Shown: positions 47,485 through 55,849 of the stretch, piece after piece
How positions within the stretch are numbered: the first letter of the stretch is position 1
Layout of the letters: the number at the start of each line of letters is the position of its first letter
Program-made: the position numbers and the translations under genes
Assembly (NCBI GenBank): GCA_963765135.1
Contig: CAVXUX010000002.1
Location: forward strand, 868,001-932,000
Length of the DNA: 64,000 bases
Direction: 5' to 3'
Source: JACVRW01 sp963765135
Lineage (GTDB): Bacteria; Actinomycetota; Thermoleophilia; Solirubrobacterales; Thermoleophilaceae
The notes under the pieces: generated by a model
What the model saw: only the letters and a program-made list of their open reading frames with translations
What the model was told of the DNA's origin: nothing
Database searches by the model: none

Positions 47485-48788
47485 GCTCGGCGCGCTTCGA
47501 CCCATCCGGCCCGCTGCGGGGGGACTACGTGCCGCCCGCGGACAAGTCGATCTCGCATCGCGCCGCGCTGTTCGCCGCGATGTCGGACGAGCCGGTGACC
47601 GTGCGCAACTACCTCGAGTCGCAGGACACGCGCTCGACGCTCGACGCGCTGCTGAAGCTCGGCGCGGCCGTCGAGGAGGACGGCCCCGGCGGGATCCTGA
47701 TCCGCGGGGTGGGGCTGCACGCGCCGCTGGAGGCCACCGGCGGTCTGCTCGACGTGGGCAACTCCGGAACGCTGATGCGGCTGCTGCCCGGCTGGCTGGC
47801 GGGTCAGCCCGGCGGCGCCTGGACGCTCGACGGCGACGCCTCGATCCGGCGCCGCCCGGTCGACCGGATCGCCGAGCCGCTGGTCGCCATGGGGGCCGAC
47901 GTCGAGGCGCGCGAGGGGCGCTTCCCGCCGTTCACCGTGCGCGGCACCGAGCTGACCGGGATCGAGTACGACCTGCCGGTGCCGAGCGCGCAGGTCAAGT
48001 CGTGCGTGCTGATCGCCGGGATGTTCGCCGAGGGCTCGACAACGGTCGTCGAGAGCGCGCCCAGCCGCGACCACACCGAGCGGCTGCTGCGCCGCGCGCG
48101 CGTGCCGTTCGAGCACGAGGGGCTGCGCTCGACGGTGCGGCAGGTCGACGAGCTGGAGCTCGAGCAGATCGAGGTGCCGGCCGACCCGTCCTCGGCCGCC
48201 TTCGTGGTGGCTGCCGCGACGCTCGTGCAGGGTTCGCGCGTGGTGGTCAAGGACGTCGGGCTGAATTGGACCCGCACCGGCTTCTTCCGCATCGCCGAGC
48301 GCATGGGCGCGGTGATCCTGGGCGACCTCGAGGAGCCCGGCACCGACACCGACGCCGAGCCGATCGGCGAGCTCGACGTGGCATCGAGCCGGCTCGAGGG
48401 CACCGTCGTCGAGCCGGAGGAGGTGCCGCTGGCGATCGACGAGCTGACGCTGGTCGCGCTGCTGGGCGCGTTCGCCGACGGCGAGACGGTCGTGCGCGGG
48501 GCGGAGGAGCTGCGCTTCAAGGAGTCCAACCGCATCGCCGCGGTGGTGGAAGGGCTGCGCGGGCTGGGCGCGGACATCGAGGAGACCGAGGACGGCTTCG
48601 TCGTCCGCGGCGACGGCTCGCCGCTCCGCGGCGGCACGATCGACTCCAGGGGCGACCACCGCCTGGCGATGCTCGGGGCGGTGGCCGGGCTGGCCTCCGA
48701 GGAGGGCGTCGAGGTGCTCGACATGGAGGCGGCGGGCGTGTCCTATCCGGGCTTCCAGCGGGATCTCGCGGCGCTGATCGGCTCATGA
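47481..48788 (+). CDS. aroA: 5-enolpyruvylshikimate-3-phosphate synthase (EPSPS)
   Basis: 435 residues. Conserved blocks are PADKSISHRAALF, GNSGTLMRLLPG, PVPSAQVKSCVLIAG, SRDHTERLL, VGLNWTRTG, DELTLVALLGAFADGET, LRFKESNRI and GDHRLAMLGAVAGL. The sequence resembles class II (CP4-like) synthases: R-D-H-T-E, A-D-K-S, S-A-Q-V-K and N-W-T-R correspond to the four class II motifs, with A for G in the second. It is sandwiched between tyrA and cmk with 4-base overlaps. Confidence 0.95.
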   Translation: MSSARFDPSGPLRGDYVPPADKSISHRAALFAAMSDEPVTVRNYLESQDTRSTLDALLKLGAAVEEDGPGGILIRGVGLHAPLEATGGLLDVGNSGTLMRLLPGWLAGQPGGAWTLDGDASIRRRPVDRIAEPLVAMGADVEAREGRFPPFTVRGTELTGIEYDLPVPSAQVKSCVLIAGMFAEGSTTVVESAPSRDHTERLLRRARVPFEHEGLRSTVRQVDELELEQIEVPADPSSAAFVVAAATLVQGSRVVVKDVGLNWTRTGFFRIAERMGAVILGDLEEPGTDTDAEPIGELDVASSRLEGTVVEPEEVPLAIDELTLVALLGAFADGETVVRGAEELRFKESNRIAAVVEGLRGLGADIEETEDGFVVRGDGSPLRGGTIDSRGDHRLAMLGAVAGLASEEGVEVLDMEAAGVSYPGFQRDLAALIGS

Positions 48789-49396
48789 TCGTCGCCATCG
48801 ATGGCCCCGCCGGGGCGGGCAAGAGCAGCGTGGCACGCGGCCTCGCCGAGGCGCTCGGCTTCACCTACCTCAACTCGGGGTCGCTGTATCGCGCCGTCGG
48901 CCTGCTCACGCTGCGCGAGGGTGGCGCCGCCTCCGATCACGCCGAGCGGCTCAACATCGAGCTCGGCGACCGGGTGCTGCTGGAGGGGGAGGACGTGACC
49001 GAGGCGCTGCGCACGCCCGAGGTGTCCGAGGCCGCCTCGCGGGTCGCAACCAATCAACGTGTTCGAGAAGCGCTGTCGCGGACGCAGCAGGAGATGGTCG
49101 CCGAGGGCGACTGGGTGGTGGAGGGCCGCGACATCGGCACCGTCGTCGCGCCGGACGCGGCCCTGAAGGTGTTCCTCAGCGCCAGCCCCGAGGAGCGCGC
49201 TCGCCGGCGCGCGGCGGAGCTCGGCACGGACGTCGAGACGGTCCTGCGCGACCAGGCGCTGCGCGACGCCAGCGACGAGAACCGCGAGCATTCGCCGCTC
49301 CAGATGGCCCCGGACGCCATCGAGATGGACACCACCGGGCGCAGCGTGGAGGAGGTCGTGCGCGAGATCGCAGACCTCGTGCACGCGCGGCGATGA
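48785..49396 (+). CDS. cmk: Cytidylate kinase
   Basis: Phosphorylates CMP and dCMP with ATP. About 203 residues: P-loop AIDGPAGAGKSSVARGLAEALG, YLNSGSLYRAVGLL, EVSEAASRVATNQRVREAL, WVVEGRDIGTVVAPDAALKVFL and the lid RARRRAAELG. Slightly short because the NMP-binding insert is reduced. Coupled to aroA and der by ATGA overlaps, a cmk-der pairing common in Gram-positive bacteria. Confidence 0.94.
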   Translation: MIVAIDGPAGAGKSSVARGLAEALGFTYLNSGSLYRAVGLLTLREGGAASDHAERLNIELGDRVLLEGEDVTEALRTPEVSEAASRVATNQRVREALSRTQQEMVAEGDWVVEGRDIGTVVAPDAALKVFLSASPEERARRRAAELGTDVETVLRDQALRDASDENREHSPLQMAPDAIEMDTTGRSVEEVVREIADLVHARR

Positions 49397-50699
49397 AGCG
49401 CTCCAAGGTCGCGATCGTCGGCTACCCCAACGTCGGCAAGTCCACGCTGGTCAACCGCCTATCGGGCACGCGCGAGACCGTGGTGCACGAGCAGGCGGGG
49501 GTCACGCGCGACCGCAAGGAGGTCGACGCGGACTGGAACGGGCTGGGGTTCACGCTGGTGGACACGGGCGGGGTGGACCTGGCCGGAGAGCACGAGCTGG
49601 CCGACGAGATCCGCGGCCAGGCCATGGCCGCGCTCGCGGACGCCCAGCTGGCCGTGCTGGTCGTCGACGCCCGAGCCGGCCTGCGCGCAGGCGACGCCGA
49701 ACTGGCGCGCGAGCTGCGCGGCGGGAAGGTGCCGGCGATCGTGGTCGCCAACAAGGTCGACGAGGGCACCCAGCAGGGGCTGGCGGCCGAGTTCTACGCG
49801 CTCGGGCTGGGCGACCCGATGCCGGTGTCCGCCACCCAGGGGCTGGGCACGGGCGACCTGCTCGACCTGATCGTCCAGCGCCTGCCCGACTACGCCGGCG
49901 CGATGGAGGAGGCAACCCGGCTGGCGCTGATCGGGCGCCCCAACGTGGGCAAGTCGTCCCTGCTCAACCGGCTGCTGGGCGAGGACCGCGTGATCGTCAC
50001 GCCGGTCGCCGGCACCACGCGCGACTCGATCGACACCCGCATCGACTTCGACGGGCGCGAGGTGGTCCTCGTGGACACCGCCGGGCTGCGCCGGCGCACG
50101 AAGGTGGCCGGCTCGATCGACTACTACGCCCAGCTGCGATCCGAGCAGGCCGCCGATCGCGCGCAGGTGGCGATCGTGGTCTGCGACGCCGCCGAGAGCG
50201 TGACCAGCGAGGACCTGCGCATCGCGGAGATGGCGATGAAGAAGAAGTGCGCCACGGTGATCGCGCTCAACAAGTGGGACGTCACGCGCACCGATCTCGA
50301 GGACGCGAAGGCGCGGGTGGCGCAAGAAGCTGCGCCAGCGCCCGCAGGTGCTGGCGGTGTCGGCGGCCTCAGGGCGCGGCCTGAAGCGGCTGGTCGCCGA
50401 GGCGCTGTCGCTCGCCGACCGCTCCTCCCAGTGGATACCCGACCCCCGAGCTGAACCGCTTCCTGGGCGACCTCCAGAGCCAGCGCGAGCCGCCGGCGGT
50501 GCGCGGCAAGCGGCTGCGCATGTACTACATGGCCCAGTTCGAGACGAGCCCGCCGCGCTTCGCCGTTCAGGTGAACAACCGCGGTCAGGTCACGCGCGAC
50601 TACGCCTACTTCCTCGAGAACCGCCTGCGCGACCGCTACGGCCTGCAGGGCGTGCCGCTGGTGATCGACTTCAAGACGAGCCGCGGCCGCTCCGGCTAG
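49393..50699 (+). CDS. der: Ribosome-assembly GTPase Der (EngA)
   Basis: Two tandem GTPase domains and a KH-like domain, needed for 50S assembly. First G1 loop is GYPNVGKSTLVNRL, second GRPNVGKSSLLNRL; G3 motifs are DTGG and DTAGLRRR; G4 motifs NKVD and NKWD. The C-terminal part (RGKRLRMYYMAQ, FVLENRLRD-like YFLENRLRDRYGLQGVPLVIDF) is the KH domain. Two shifts near 50325 (CAA/CAG) and 50447 (CCC/CCG) separate the last third; both are doubled synonymous third bases. Confidence 0.94.
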
Positions 50700-50725
50700 G
50701 CACGCTCGCGACCCCATCCCATCTG

Positions 50726-50731
50726 TACCCT
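50726..50731 (+). promoter_or_regulatory. Putative -10 hexamer TACCCT before metK
   Basis: TACCCT ends 11 bases before the metK ATG in a 43-base gap. No SAM riboswitch fits in this space. Confidence 0.4.
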
Positions 50732-50742
50732 TCCCGGCTCCT

Positions 50743-52002
50743 ATGACGACGCAGCCGCTTTCAGACAACGAGTTCCTGTTCACTTCGGAGTCGGTGACCG
50801 AGGGTCACCCGGACAAGGTCGCCGACCAGATCTCCGACGGCGTCCTGGACGCCGTGATGGCGGAGGACCCCGATGGTCGCGTCGCCTGCGAGACCCTGGT
50901 GAACACCGGGCTCGTGGTGGTCTCCGGTGAGATCACGACCGACGTCTACGTGGACATCCCGAAGATCGCTCGCGAGACGATCCGCAAGATCGGCTACACC
51001 GGGCACAGGTACGGGTTCGACTGCGACAGCTGCGCCGTGCTGACCGCGATCGACGAGCAGTCACCCGACATCGCGCAGGGCGTCGACAAGGCCTACGAGG
51101 CGCGCACCGACCCGGCCGACGACGACGAGCTCGACGTCGCCGGCGCGGGCGACCAGGGGATGATGTTCGGTTATGCCACGCGCGAGACGCGCGAGCTGAT
51201 GCCGATGCCGATCGCCCTCGCGCACAAGCTGGCCCACCGGCTCGCCGAGGTGCGCCGCGCGGAGGAGATCGGCTACCTGGGCCCGGACGGCAAGACGCAG
51301 GTGACGGTCCGCTACGAGAACGGCCTTCCGATCGAGATCGAGCGGATCCTGATCTCCACGCAGCACAAGGACGGCGTGGACGCCGAGACGATGATCAAGC
51401 CCGACCTGTGGGAGCACGTCGTCCACCCGATCCTGCCCGGCGAGCTGTACGACGAGAAGAAGCTGCTCGACAACTCCGGGCGCAACTTCCTCGTCAACCC
51501 GACCGGCAAGTTCGTGATCGGCGGCCCGGTCGGCGACGCCGGCCTCACCGGCCGCAAGATCATCGTCGACACCTACGGCGGCATGGCTCGCCACGGCGGC
51601 GGCGCGTTCTCCGGCAAGGACCCGTCCAAGGTCGACCGCTCGGCCGCCTACGCGGCCCGCTACGTCGCCAAGAACGTCGTCGCGGCGGGGCTGGCCGACC
51701 GCTGCGAGGTGCAGGTCGCCTACGCGATCGGCGTGGCGCACCCGGTGTCGGTGATGGTGGAGACGTTCGGCACCGAGAAGGTCGCGCGCTCGGAGATCGT
51801 GCGCCTGGTCGACGAGCACTTCGACCTGCGCCCGGGCTCGTTCCGCCAGACGCTCTCGCTGCACCGGCCGATCTACCAGAAGACGGCGGCCTACGGCCAC
51901 TTCGGCCGCGAGGACCACGACTTCACCTGGGAGAAGACGGACAAGGCGGGCGCTCTGCGCGAGGCCGCCGGTCTCGGCAATCCCGAGCCGGCGAACGCGT
52001 AG
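50743..52002 (+). CDS. metK: S-adenosylmethionine synthetase
   Basis: Makes SAM from methionine and ATP. 419 residues: FTSESVTEGHPDKVADQISD, VACETLVNTGLVVVSGEITT, GAGDQGMMFGYA, KTQVTVRYENG, NPTGKFVIGGPVGDAGLTGRKIIVDTYGG, ARHGGGAFSGKDPSKVDRSAAYAARYVAKN. Intact. It neighbours a group of one-carbon and methyl-transfer genes (53.9-57.6 kb), though it is separated from them by two minus-strand genes. Confidence 0.97.
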   Translation: MTTQPLSDNEFLFTSESVTEGHPDKVADQISDGVLDAVMAEDPDGRVACETLVNTGLVVVSGEITTDVYVDIPKIARETIRKIGYTGHRYGFDCDSCAVLTAIDEQSPDIAQGVDKAYEARTDPADDDELDVAGAGDQGMMFGYATRETRELMPMPIALAHKLAHRLAEVRRAEEIGYLGPDGKTQVTVRYENGLPIEIERILISTQHKDGVDAETMIKPDLWEHVVHPILPGELYDEKKLLDNSGRNFLVNPTGKFVIGGPVGDAGLTGRKIIVDTYGGMARHGGGAFSGKDPSKVDRSAAYAARYVAKNVVAAGLADRCEVQVAYAIGVAHPVSVMVETFGTEKVARSEIVRLVDEHFDLRPGSFRQTLSLHRPIYQKTAAYGHFGREDHDFTWEKTDKAGALREAAGLGNPEPANA

Positions 52003-52030
52003 TCGCCAGCGGCCGGTCGGCAGGCTCCGC

Positions 52031-53164
52031 CTAGGACGAGGCGTCCGGCTCGGTCGGCCGGACGCGGTACACGGGCACCTCGTCGCCGACGCCCTTGAAG
52101 CGGCGGTTGCCCGCGAACGACCAGGCGTAGTCGTCCGGCACGGCGTCGTGGACGTCCTTCGACGTCACGACGCTGCCGCGGCGGGCGAAGGAGGTCAGCC
52201 GCGAGGCCAGGTTGACCGGCCGCCCGTAGTAGTCGCCCGCTCGCTGAAGGGCCTCGCCCGAGGCGAGCCCGCCGCGCAGCAGCGGCAGGTCGTCGCCGTC
52301 GCGTGAGCCCTCGACCAGGCCTAGCACGGTGTCGACCACCGGCTTGGGCCTGGGGGCCACGAGCATGGCGGCGTCGCCGATCGTCTTGACGAGTCGCACG
52401 GGCGGTTGGGTCGCCGACTCGACGGAGCGCTCGAACTTGCGCACCAGCTCGCCCAGGTCCTCGGGCGGGATCTGCTCGCCGAGGCGCGTGAAGCCGACGA
52501 TGTCGACGAACCCGACGGTGACCGGCTGGGCGCCGGGGAGGTGGCCGCTGTGCAGCTCGGCCTCGCCGACGGCCGCGTTGCGGATCACCTCGCGCATGCG
52601 CAGGTTGAGCATGTGCCCGAGCGTCGGGGCCGCCAGCGGCCCCAGGTTGCGCAGGGTCTCCGCGTAGCGGAGGCCGAGGTCGCGCTCGTTGTCGCCGGGC
52701 CGCAGCAGCGCCTCGCCGAAGGTGGACATGAACCCGGCTGCCACGGTGCCCATCGCCTGGCTCATCAGCCGGGTCAGGTCGAGGAACTGCTCCGGGTCGA
52801 TCCCGGCGCCCAGCAGCGCCGCGGCACCCTGGGCGAGCTCGAGGTCGTCGTCGCCGAGCAGGCGCTCGTCGGGGCCGATCGCGGGTGCGCCGACGGCGCG
52901 GCGGGCCTCGGCCAGGAAATCGATGTCGAGGCCGGTCATCGCGGCGATCTCTGCCTGCGTGTAGCGCGGCTCCTCCGCGGCGAGGACGCGCTCGACCGGG
53001 AGCAGGGCCAGACGCCCCTCGGCGGTGGCCTGGCGCAGCTCCTCCAGGGTGAACCCGTCCTGCTCGAGCACGCGCAGCAGGTCGAGCCGAGCGGCACGCA
53101 CCTGCTCGTCGGGGAGCCCGTCGAGCAGCCCCTCGGCCTCGAAATCGATCGCCACGCGGCACAT
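52031..53164 (-). CDS. Class III adenylate cyclase with Rv1264-like regulatory domain
   Basis: About 377 residues, soluble. The N-terminal ~210 residues resemble the autoinhibitory, pH-responsive domain of mycobacterial Rv1264 (DEQVRAARLDLLRVLEQDGFTL by family pattern, QAEIAAMTGLDIDFLAEARRA). The catalytic domain has the two metal aspartates (VGFVDIVGFTRLGEQ; KTIGDAAMLVA) and the transition-state Asn/Arg (GRPVNLASRLTSF). It makes cAMP. ATG 53164 chosen; a GTG three codons later is possible. It lies downstream of a strong hairpin that separates it from tetR. Confidence 0.88.
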   Translation of the reverse strand: MCRVAIDFEAEGLLDGLPDEQVRAARLDLLRVLEQDGFTLEELRQATAEGRLALLPVERVLAAEEPRYTQAEIAAMTGLDIDFLAEARRAVGAPAIGPDERLLGDDDLELAQGAAALLGAGIDPEQFLDLTRLMSQAMGTVAAGFMSTFGEALLRPGDNERDLGLRYAETLRNLGPLAAPTLGHMLNLRMREVIRNAAVGEAELHSGHLPGAQPVTVGFVDIVGFTRLGEQIPPEDLGELVRKFERSVESATQPPVRLVKTIGDAAMLVAPRPKPVVDTVLGLVEGSRDGDDLPLLRGGLASGEALQRAGDYYGRPVNLASRLTSFARRGSVVTSKDVHDAVPDDYAWSFAGNRRFKGVGDEVPVYRVRPTEPDASS

Positions 53165-53186
53165 CGTGACGCAGCGCCGTCTCCGG

Positions 53187-53235
53187 GGGGTCCCGGAAGT
53201 TCCGTCCCGCATAGGGACGCTTCTTCCGGGACCCC
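53187..53235 (-). terminator. Bipartite GC hairpin between tetR and the cyclase gene
   Basis: A perfect 13-bp outer stem (53187-53199 with 53223-53235, GGGGTCCCGGAAG on the plus strand) enclosing a 5-bp inner stem (GTCCC 53204-53208 with GGGAC 53214-53218). It lies 4 bases after the tetR stop. No T-run; actinobacterial terminators often lack one. Confidence 0.6.
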
Positions 53236-53238
53236 TCC

Positions 53239-53837
53239 CTAGACCGCGATCGCTTCGCGCTCCAGGAGCAGCTGGCCGATCTCCTGGGCGCGTCGGGCGG
53301 CCACTTGGTCGCCCTCGCCGGCCGCCACGATCGAGCCCTTCATGAGGATGTGCCACTGGTGGGCCAGCGCGGCAGGGTCGGCGGCGCCGGCCTCGGTCGC
53401 GAGCTCCTGGAGGAAGGCGCGGATGTTGCCCAGGTGCTCGACGCTCGCCTGACGGACACGGTTCGTGCGGTCGTCGAACTCGAGCAGCACGTTGATGAAC
53501 GAGCAGCCCTCGAAGTCCTCGATCGCAAACCACTCGCCGAAGACGTCGAAGATCGCCAGCATCCGCTGCGCCGGGGTCGCGCCGCGCCGCTCGACTTCAG
53601 CGCGCAGCCACTCGTTGGTCCAGCGCCGCTCGCGCTCCTGCAGGAAGGTGAGCACGAGGTCGTCCTTCGACCCGAAGTGCCGGTACAGGCTCATCTTGGC
53701 CACGCCGGACTCGGCCACGATCCGGTCTACGCCGACGGCGCGGATGCCGTGCCGGCTGAACAGGTCGTAGGCGGTATCGACTATGCGAGTCCCTTGCCCC
53801 CACCGTTCGAGGATACCCGGGTCCTTTCGGGGCCCAT
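53239..53837 (-). CDS. TetR-family transcriptional regulator
   Basis: About 199 residues. The DNA-binding domain reads TRIVDTAYDLFSRHGIRAVG, then VDRIVAESGVAKMSLYRHF (helix-turn-helix) and GSKDDLVLTFLQER, followed by an effector domain (FINVLLEFDD, LAHQWHILMKGSIVAAGEG). The continuous frame from a good start (ATG 53837, MGPERTRVSSNGGGKG) needs one missing third base restored near 53785 (GGN before ACT). Otherwise only an internal GTG at 53718 is open, which would remove half of the DNA-binding domain. An operator-like palindrome lies directly upstream. Confidence 0.87.
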
Positions 53838-53852
53838 CCCCCCGAAGGGGTA

Positions 53853-53875
53853 GGGAATACCTGCCCTAAGGGCAG
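53853..53875. promoter_or_regulatory. Candidate TetR operator: GGGAATACCT plus palindrome CTGCCCT-A-AGGGCAG
   Basis: GGGAATACCT (53853-53862) runs into a palindrome, CTGCCCT-A-AGGGCAG (53861-53875), between tetR and the divergent GcvT-like gene. The same parts recur at 54600-54609 (ATACCTGCCC) and 55780-55796 (AAGGGCAG-GGAATACCT), each just before another gene. Confidence 0.6.
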
Positions 53876-53897
53876 TGTGGGGTGGGGCAAGGCGGTC

Positions 53898-53903
53898 TAC
53901 GAT
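53898..53903 (+). promoter_or_regulatory. Putative leaderless -10 hexamer TACGAT
   Basis: TACGAT ends 7 bases before the ATG at 53911, the ideal distance for transcription starting at the start codon. Confidence 0.5.
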
Positions 53904-53910
53904 CGCCCAG

Positions 53911-54594
53911 ATGGCCACTGCTCCGGTCGAAACCGCCTACGACCCGCTGCGCCCGCCCGGCGCCGTGATGGTCCAGCGCGACGGGGTGCCGGTTGTGGGG
54001 CACTACGGCTCGGTGTCCGCCGAGATCGCGGTCTGCACCAAGGCCGCCGGGCTGGTCGATCGCTCGAGCGTCCGCCAGTTCGCGATCAGCGGCCCGGAGG
54101 GGCTGCTGGACCACGTGCTCGCTGCCGCCGCGCCCGACGGCGCGCCTTCCGCCGGGCGCGCCAGCTGCATCGCCGGGACATGGTGCTGCCGCGTCACCGC
54201 CCGGCGGGCGATCGTCGCGGGCGGCCCCAGCGCCGTGACGCGCTGGCGCCAGGTCACCAGCAGGGCGATCTCGACCGCCGGTCTCGCCGTTACCACCGAG
54301 CAGCTCGTGGACTCCGCCGCGCTGTCCCTCGTGGGGCCGCGCGCGACGCGGGTCATGCGCTCGGCCGGGCTACCCGCCGACATGTCGGTCGGCGAGGTCG
54401 CCGAGGCCACTCTGGCCGGCTCGCCGGTCAGCGTGGTGCGCGAGGACGGCGACCACTACCTGCTGCTGTTCGAGCAGGGCCACCCGAACGCCGTCTGGCA
54501 GGCCCTCTGGGACGCCGGCCACGAGCACGGGCTGGCCCCGGTGGGCAACGAGGCGCTCGAGCTGCTCCAGGCCGCGCACCGCTCGATCGACTAG
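53911..54594 (+). CDS. GcvT/YgfZ-like folate-binding fold protein, short form
   Basis: 227 residues resembling the aminomethyltransferase/sarcosine-oxidase-gamma fold: YGSVSAEIAVCTKAAGLVDRS, VRQFAISGPEGLLDHVLAA at the start, SLVGPRATRVMRSAGLP in the middle and VVREDGDHYLLLFEQGHPNAVWQAL towards the end. It is much shorter than GcvT (about 370) and lacks the T-protein folate-loop blocks seen in the window's own gcvT, so the catalytic role is unclear. It may bind folate or act in Fe-S maintenance like YgfZ. Preceded by the candidate TetR operator. Confidence 0.65.
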   Translation: MATAPVETAYDPLRPPGAVMVQRDGVPVVGHYGSVSAEIAVCTKAAGLVDRSSVRQFAISGPEGLLDHVLAAAAPDGAPSAGRASCIAGTWCCRVTARRAIVAGGPSAVTRWRQVTSRAISTAGLAVTTEQLVDSAALSLVGPRATRVMRSAGLPADMSVGEVAEATLAGSPVSVVREDGDHYLLLFEQGHPNAVWQALWDAGHEHGLAPVGNEALELLQAAHRSID

Positions 54595-54599
54595 TTTTG

Positions 54600-54609
54600 A
54601 TACCTGCCC
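54600..54609. promoter_or_regulatory. Second copy of the ATACCTGCCC element
   Basis: ATACCTGCCC lies directly upstream of the -10 TAAGGT of the LuxR-type gene, where a bound repressor would block RNA polymerase. Confidence 0.5.
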
Positions 54610-54615
54610 AGAAGG

Positions 54616-54621
54616 TAAGGT
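54616..54621 (+). promoter_or_regulatory. Putative leaderless -10 hexamer TAAGGT
   Basis: TAAGGT ends 6 bases before the ATG at 54628. Confidence 0.5.
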
Positions 54622-54627
54622 ACGTGC

Positions 54628-55770
54628 ATGAGCGCGGCACCCGCGCGGGCACGCGACGAGGAGCTCGATGCACGCGTGGCCACGGCCATGGACCATGTGG
54701 CGGCGGTGCTCTCCGCGCCGGCCTCGGCGGCGCTCCCCAAGGTGGCCGACTTCCACACCGCCCACCGCGAGGTCGAGGACGCCCTGCGCAGCGTGGTCGA
54801 GGAGTTGCGCGACGGTCATCCCGGCCGGGCGGACCTCTGGTCGACGCTGATCGAGCTGCACCAGGTGCAGCGCGAGCTGGTCGAGCAGCGGCTGGTGCAG
54901 CGGCTGGAGGCGCTCGACCGCGTGCGGGCCGCGCTCGGCCGGCTGCGCGAGCTGGGGCCGGTCAGCGAGATCCTGCGCCGCGCGGCCACCGAGCTGAGCG
55001 ACAGCTCGGGGCTCGACCGCGTGCTGCTGAGCCGCGTCCAGGACGCCCAGCTGATCCCCGTGCACGCCCACTTTCGCGACGACCCCGCCGGCGCCGAGGC
55101 CGCCGTCGAAGAGCTGCGCGAGGCCCCGCTCGTCCTCGAGTACCCGGTGATCGAGACCGAGCTGATGCGCCGCCGCCGCGCGACCATCGTGTCCAACGCA
55201 GGCAGCAACCCGCGGGTCCTGCGGCCGCCGATCCCGGTGCGGGAGGGCGTGTCGTACGTCGCGGCGCCAATCGTCCTCGACGGCGCGGCGATCGGGTTCT
55301 TCCACGGCGCCTACGTGGACCGCCACGTGGAGTCGCTCGAGCGCGACGCCGTCTGGGCGTTCGCGGACGGCTTTGCCCAGGTCTTCGAGCGCGCCGTGCT
55401 GCGCCGGCGCGTGCGCGAGCAGCGCCGCCAGCTGCGCGAGCTCGTGGCCTGGACCGACGCGATGGCCGCCGAGCTGTCCGAGGGCGCCATCGAGCTCGAG
55501 GTGGAGAGCGAGCCCGCAGGCGCCGCCGTGCGCCCGGCCGCGCTCCCGGCCTCCGGGGTCGAGGGCTCGCGCCTGGACGACCTGTTGACCCGCCGCGAGC
55601 TCGACGTGCTCAAGCTGATGGCGCGCGGGGACAGCAACAAGGCGATCGCAACCGAGCTGGTCGTGTCGGAGGGAACCGTGAAGTTCCACGTCAAGAACAT
55701 CCTGCGCAAGCTGAGCGCGGCCAATCGGGTGGAGGCGGCGTCGCGCTACATGCAGCTGACGGGGCGGTGA
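54628..55770 (+). CDS. GAF-domain LuxR/NarL-type transcriptional regulator
   Basis: 380 residues: a helical N-terminal part (to about 125), a GAF-like sensor (ILRRAATELSDSSGLDRVLLS to AYVDRHVESLERDAVWAFADG, about 115-245), a coiled linker and a C-terminal LuxR helix-turn-helix (LTRRELDVLKLMARGDSNKA and VSEGTVKFHVKNILRKL, about 315-370). Such proteins resemble the helix-turn-helix regulators next to catabolic genes in mycobacteria and relatives. The ligand is unknown. It shares the ATACCTGCCC element with tetR. Confidence 0.88.
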   Translation: MSAAPARARDEELDARVATAMDHVAAVLSAPASAALPKVADFHTAHREVEDALRSVVEELRDGHPGRADLWSTLIELHQVQRELVEQRLVQRLEALDRVRAALGRLRELGPVSEILRRAATELSDSSGLDRVLLSRVQDAQLIPVHAHFRDDPAGAEAAVEELREAPLVLEYPVIETELMRRRRATIVSNAGSNPRVLRPPIPVREGVSYVAAPIVLDGAAIGFFHGAYVDRHVESLERDAVWAFADGFAQVFERAVLRRRVREQRRQLRELVAWTDAMAAELSEGAIELEVESEPAGAAVRPAALPASGVEGSRLDDLLTRRELDVLKLMARGDSNKAIATELVVSEGTVKFHVKNILRKLSAANRVEAASRYMQLTGR

Positions 55771-55779
55771 TCACTCACG

Positions 55780-55796
55780 AAGGGCAGGGAATACCT
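55780..55796. promoter_or_regulatory. Third copy of the AGGGCAG/GGGAATACCT element
   Basis: AAGGGCAG (55780-55787) runs directly into GGGAATACCT (55787-55796), 53 bases before the methyltransferase-fusion ATG. It has the same two parts as the site by tetR, in the other order. Confidence 0.5.
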
Positions 55797-55849
55797 CTCG
55801 CTTGGGAGGTGCCAGGGACAGGTGGCGGGGTAAGACTGTGACCAGGGAG

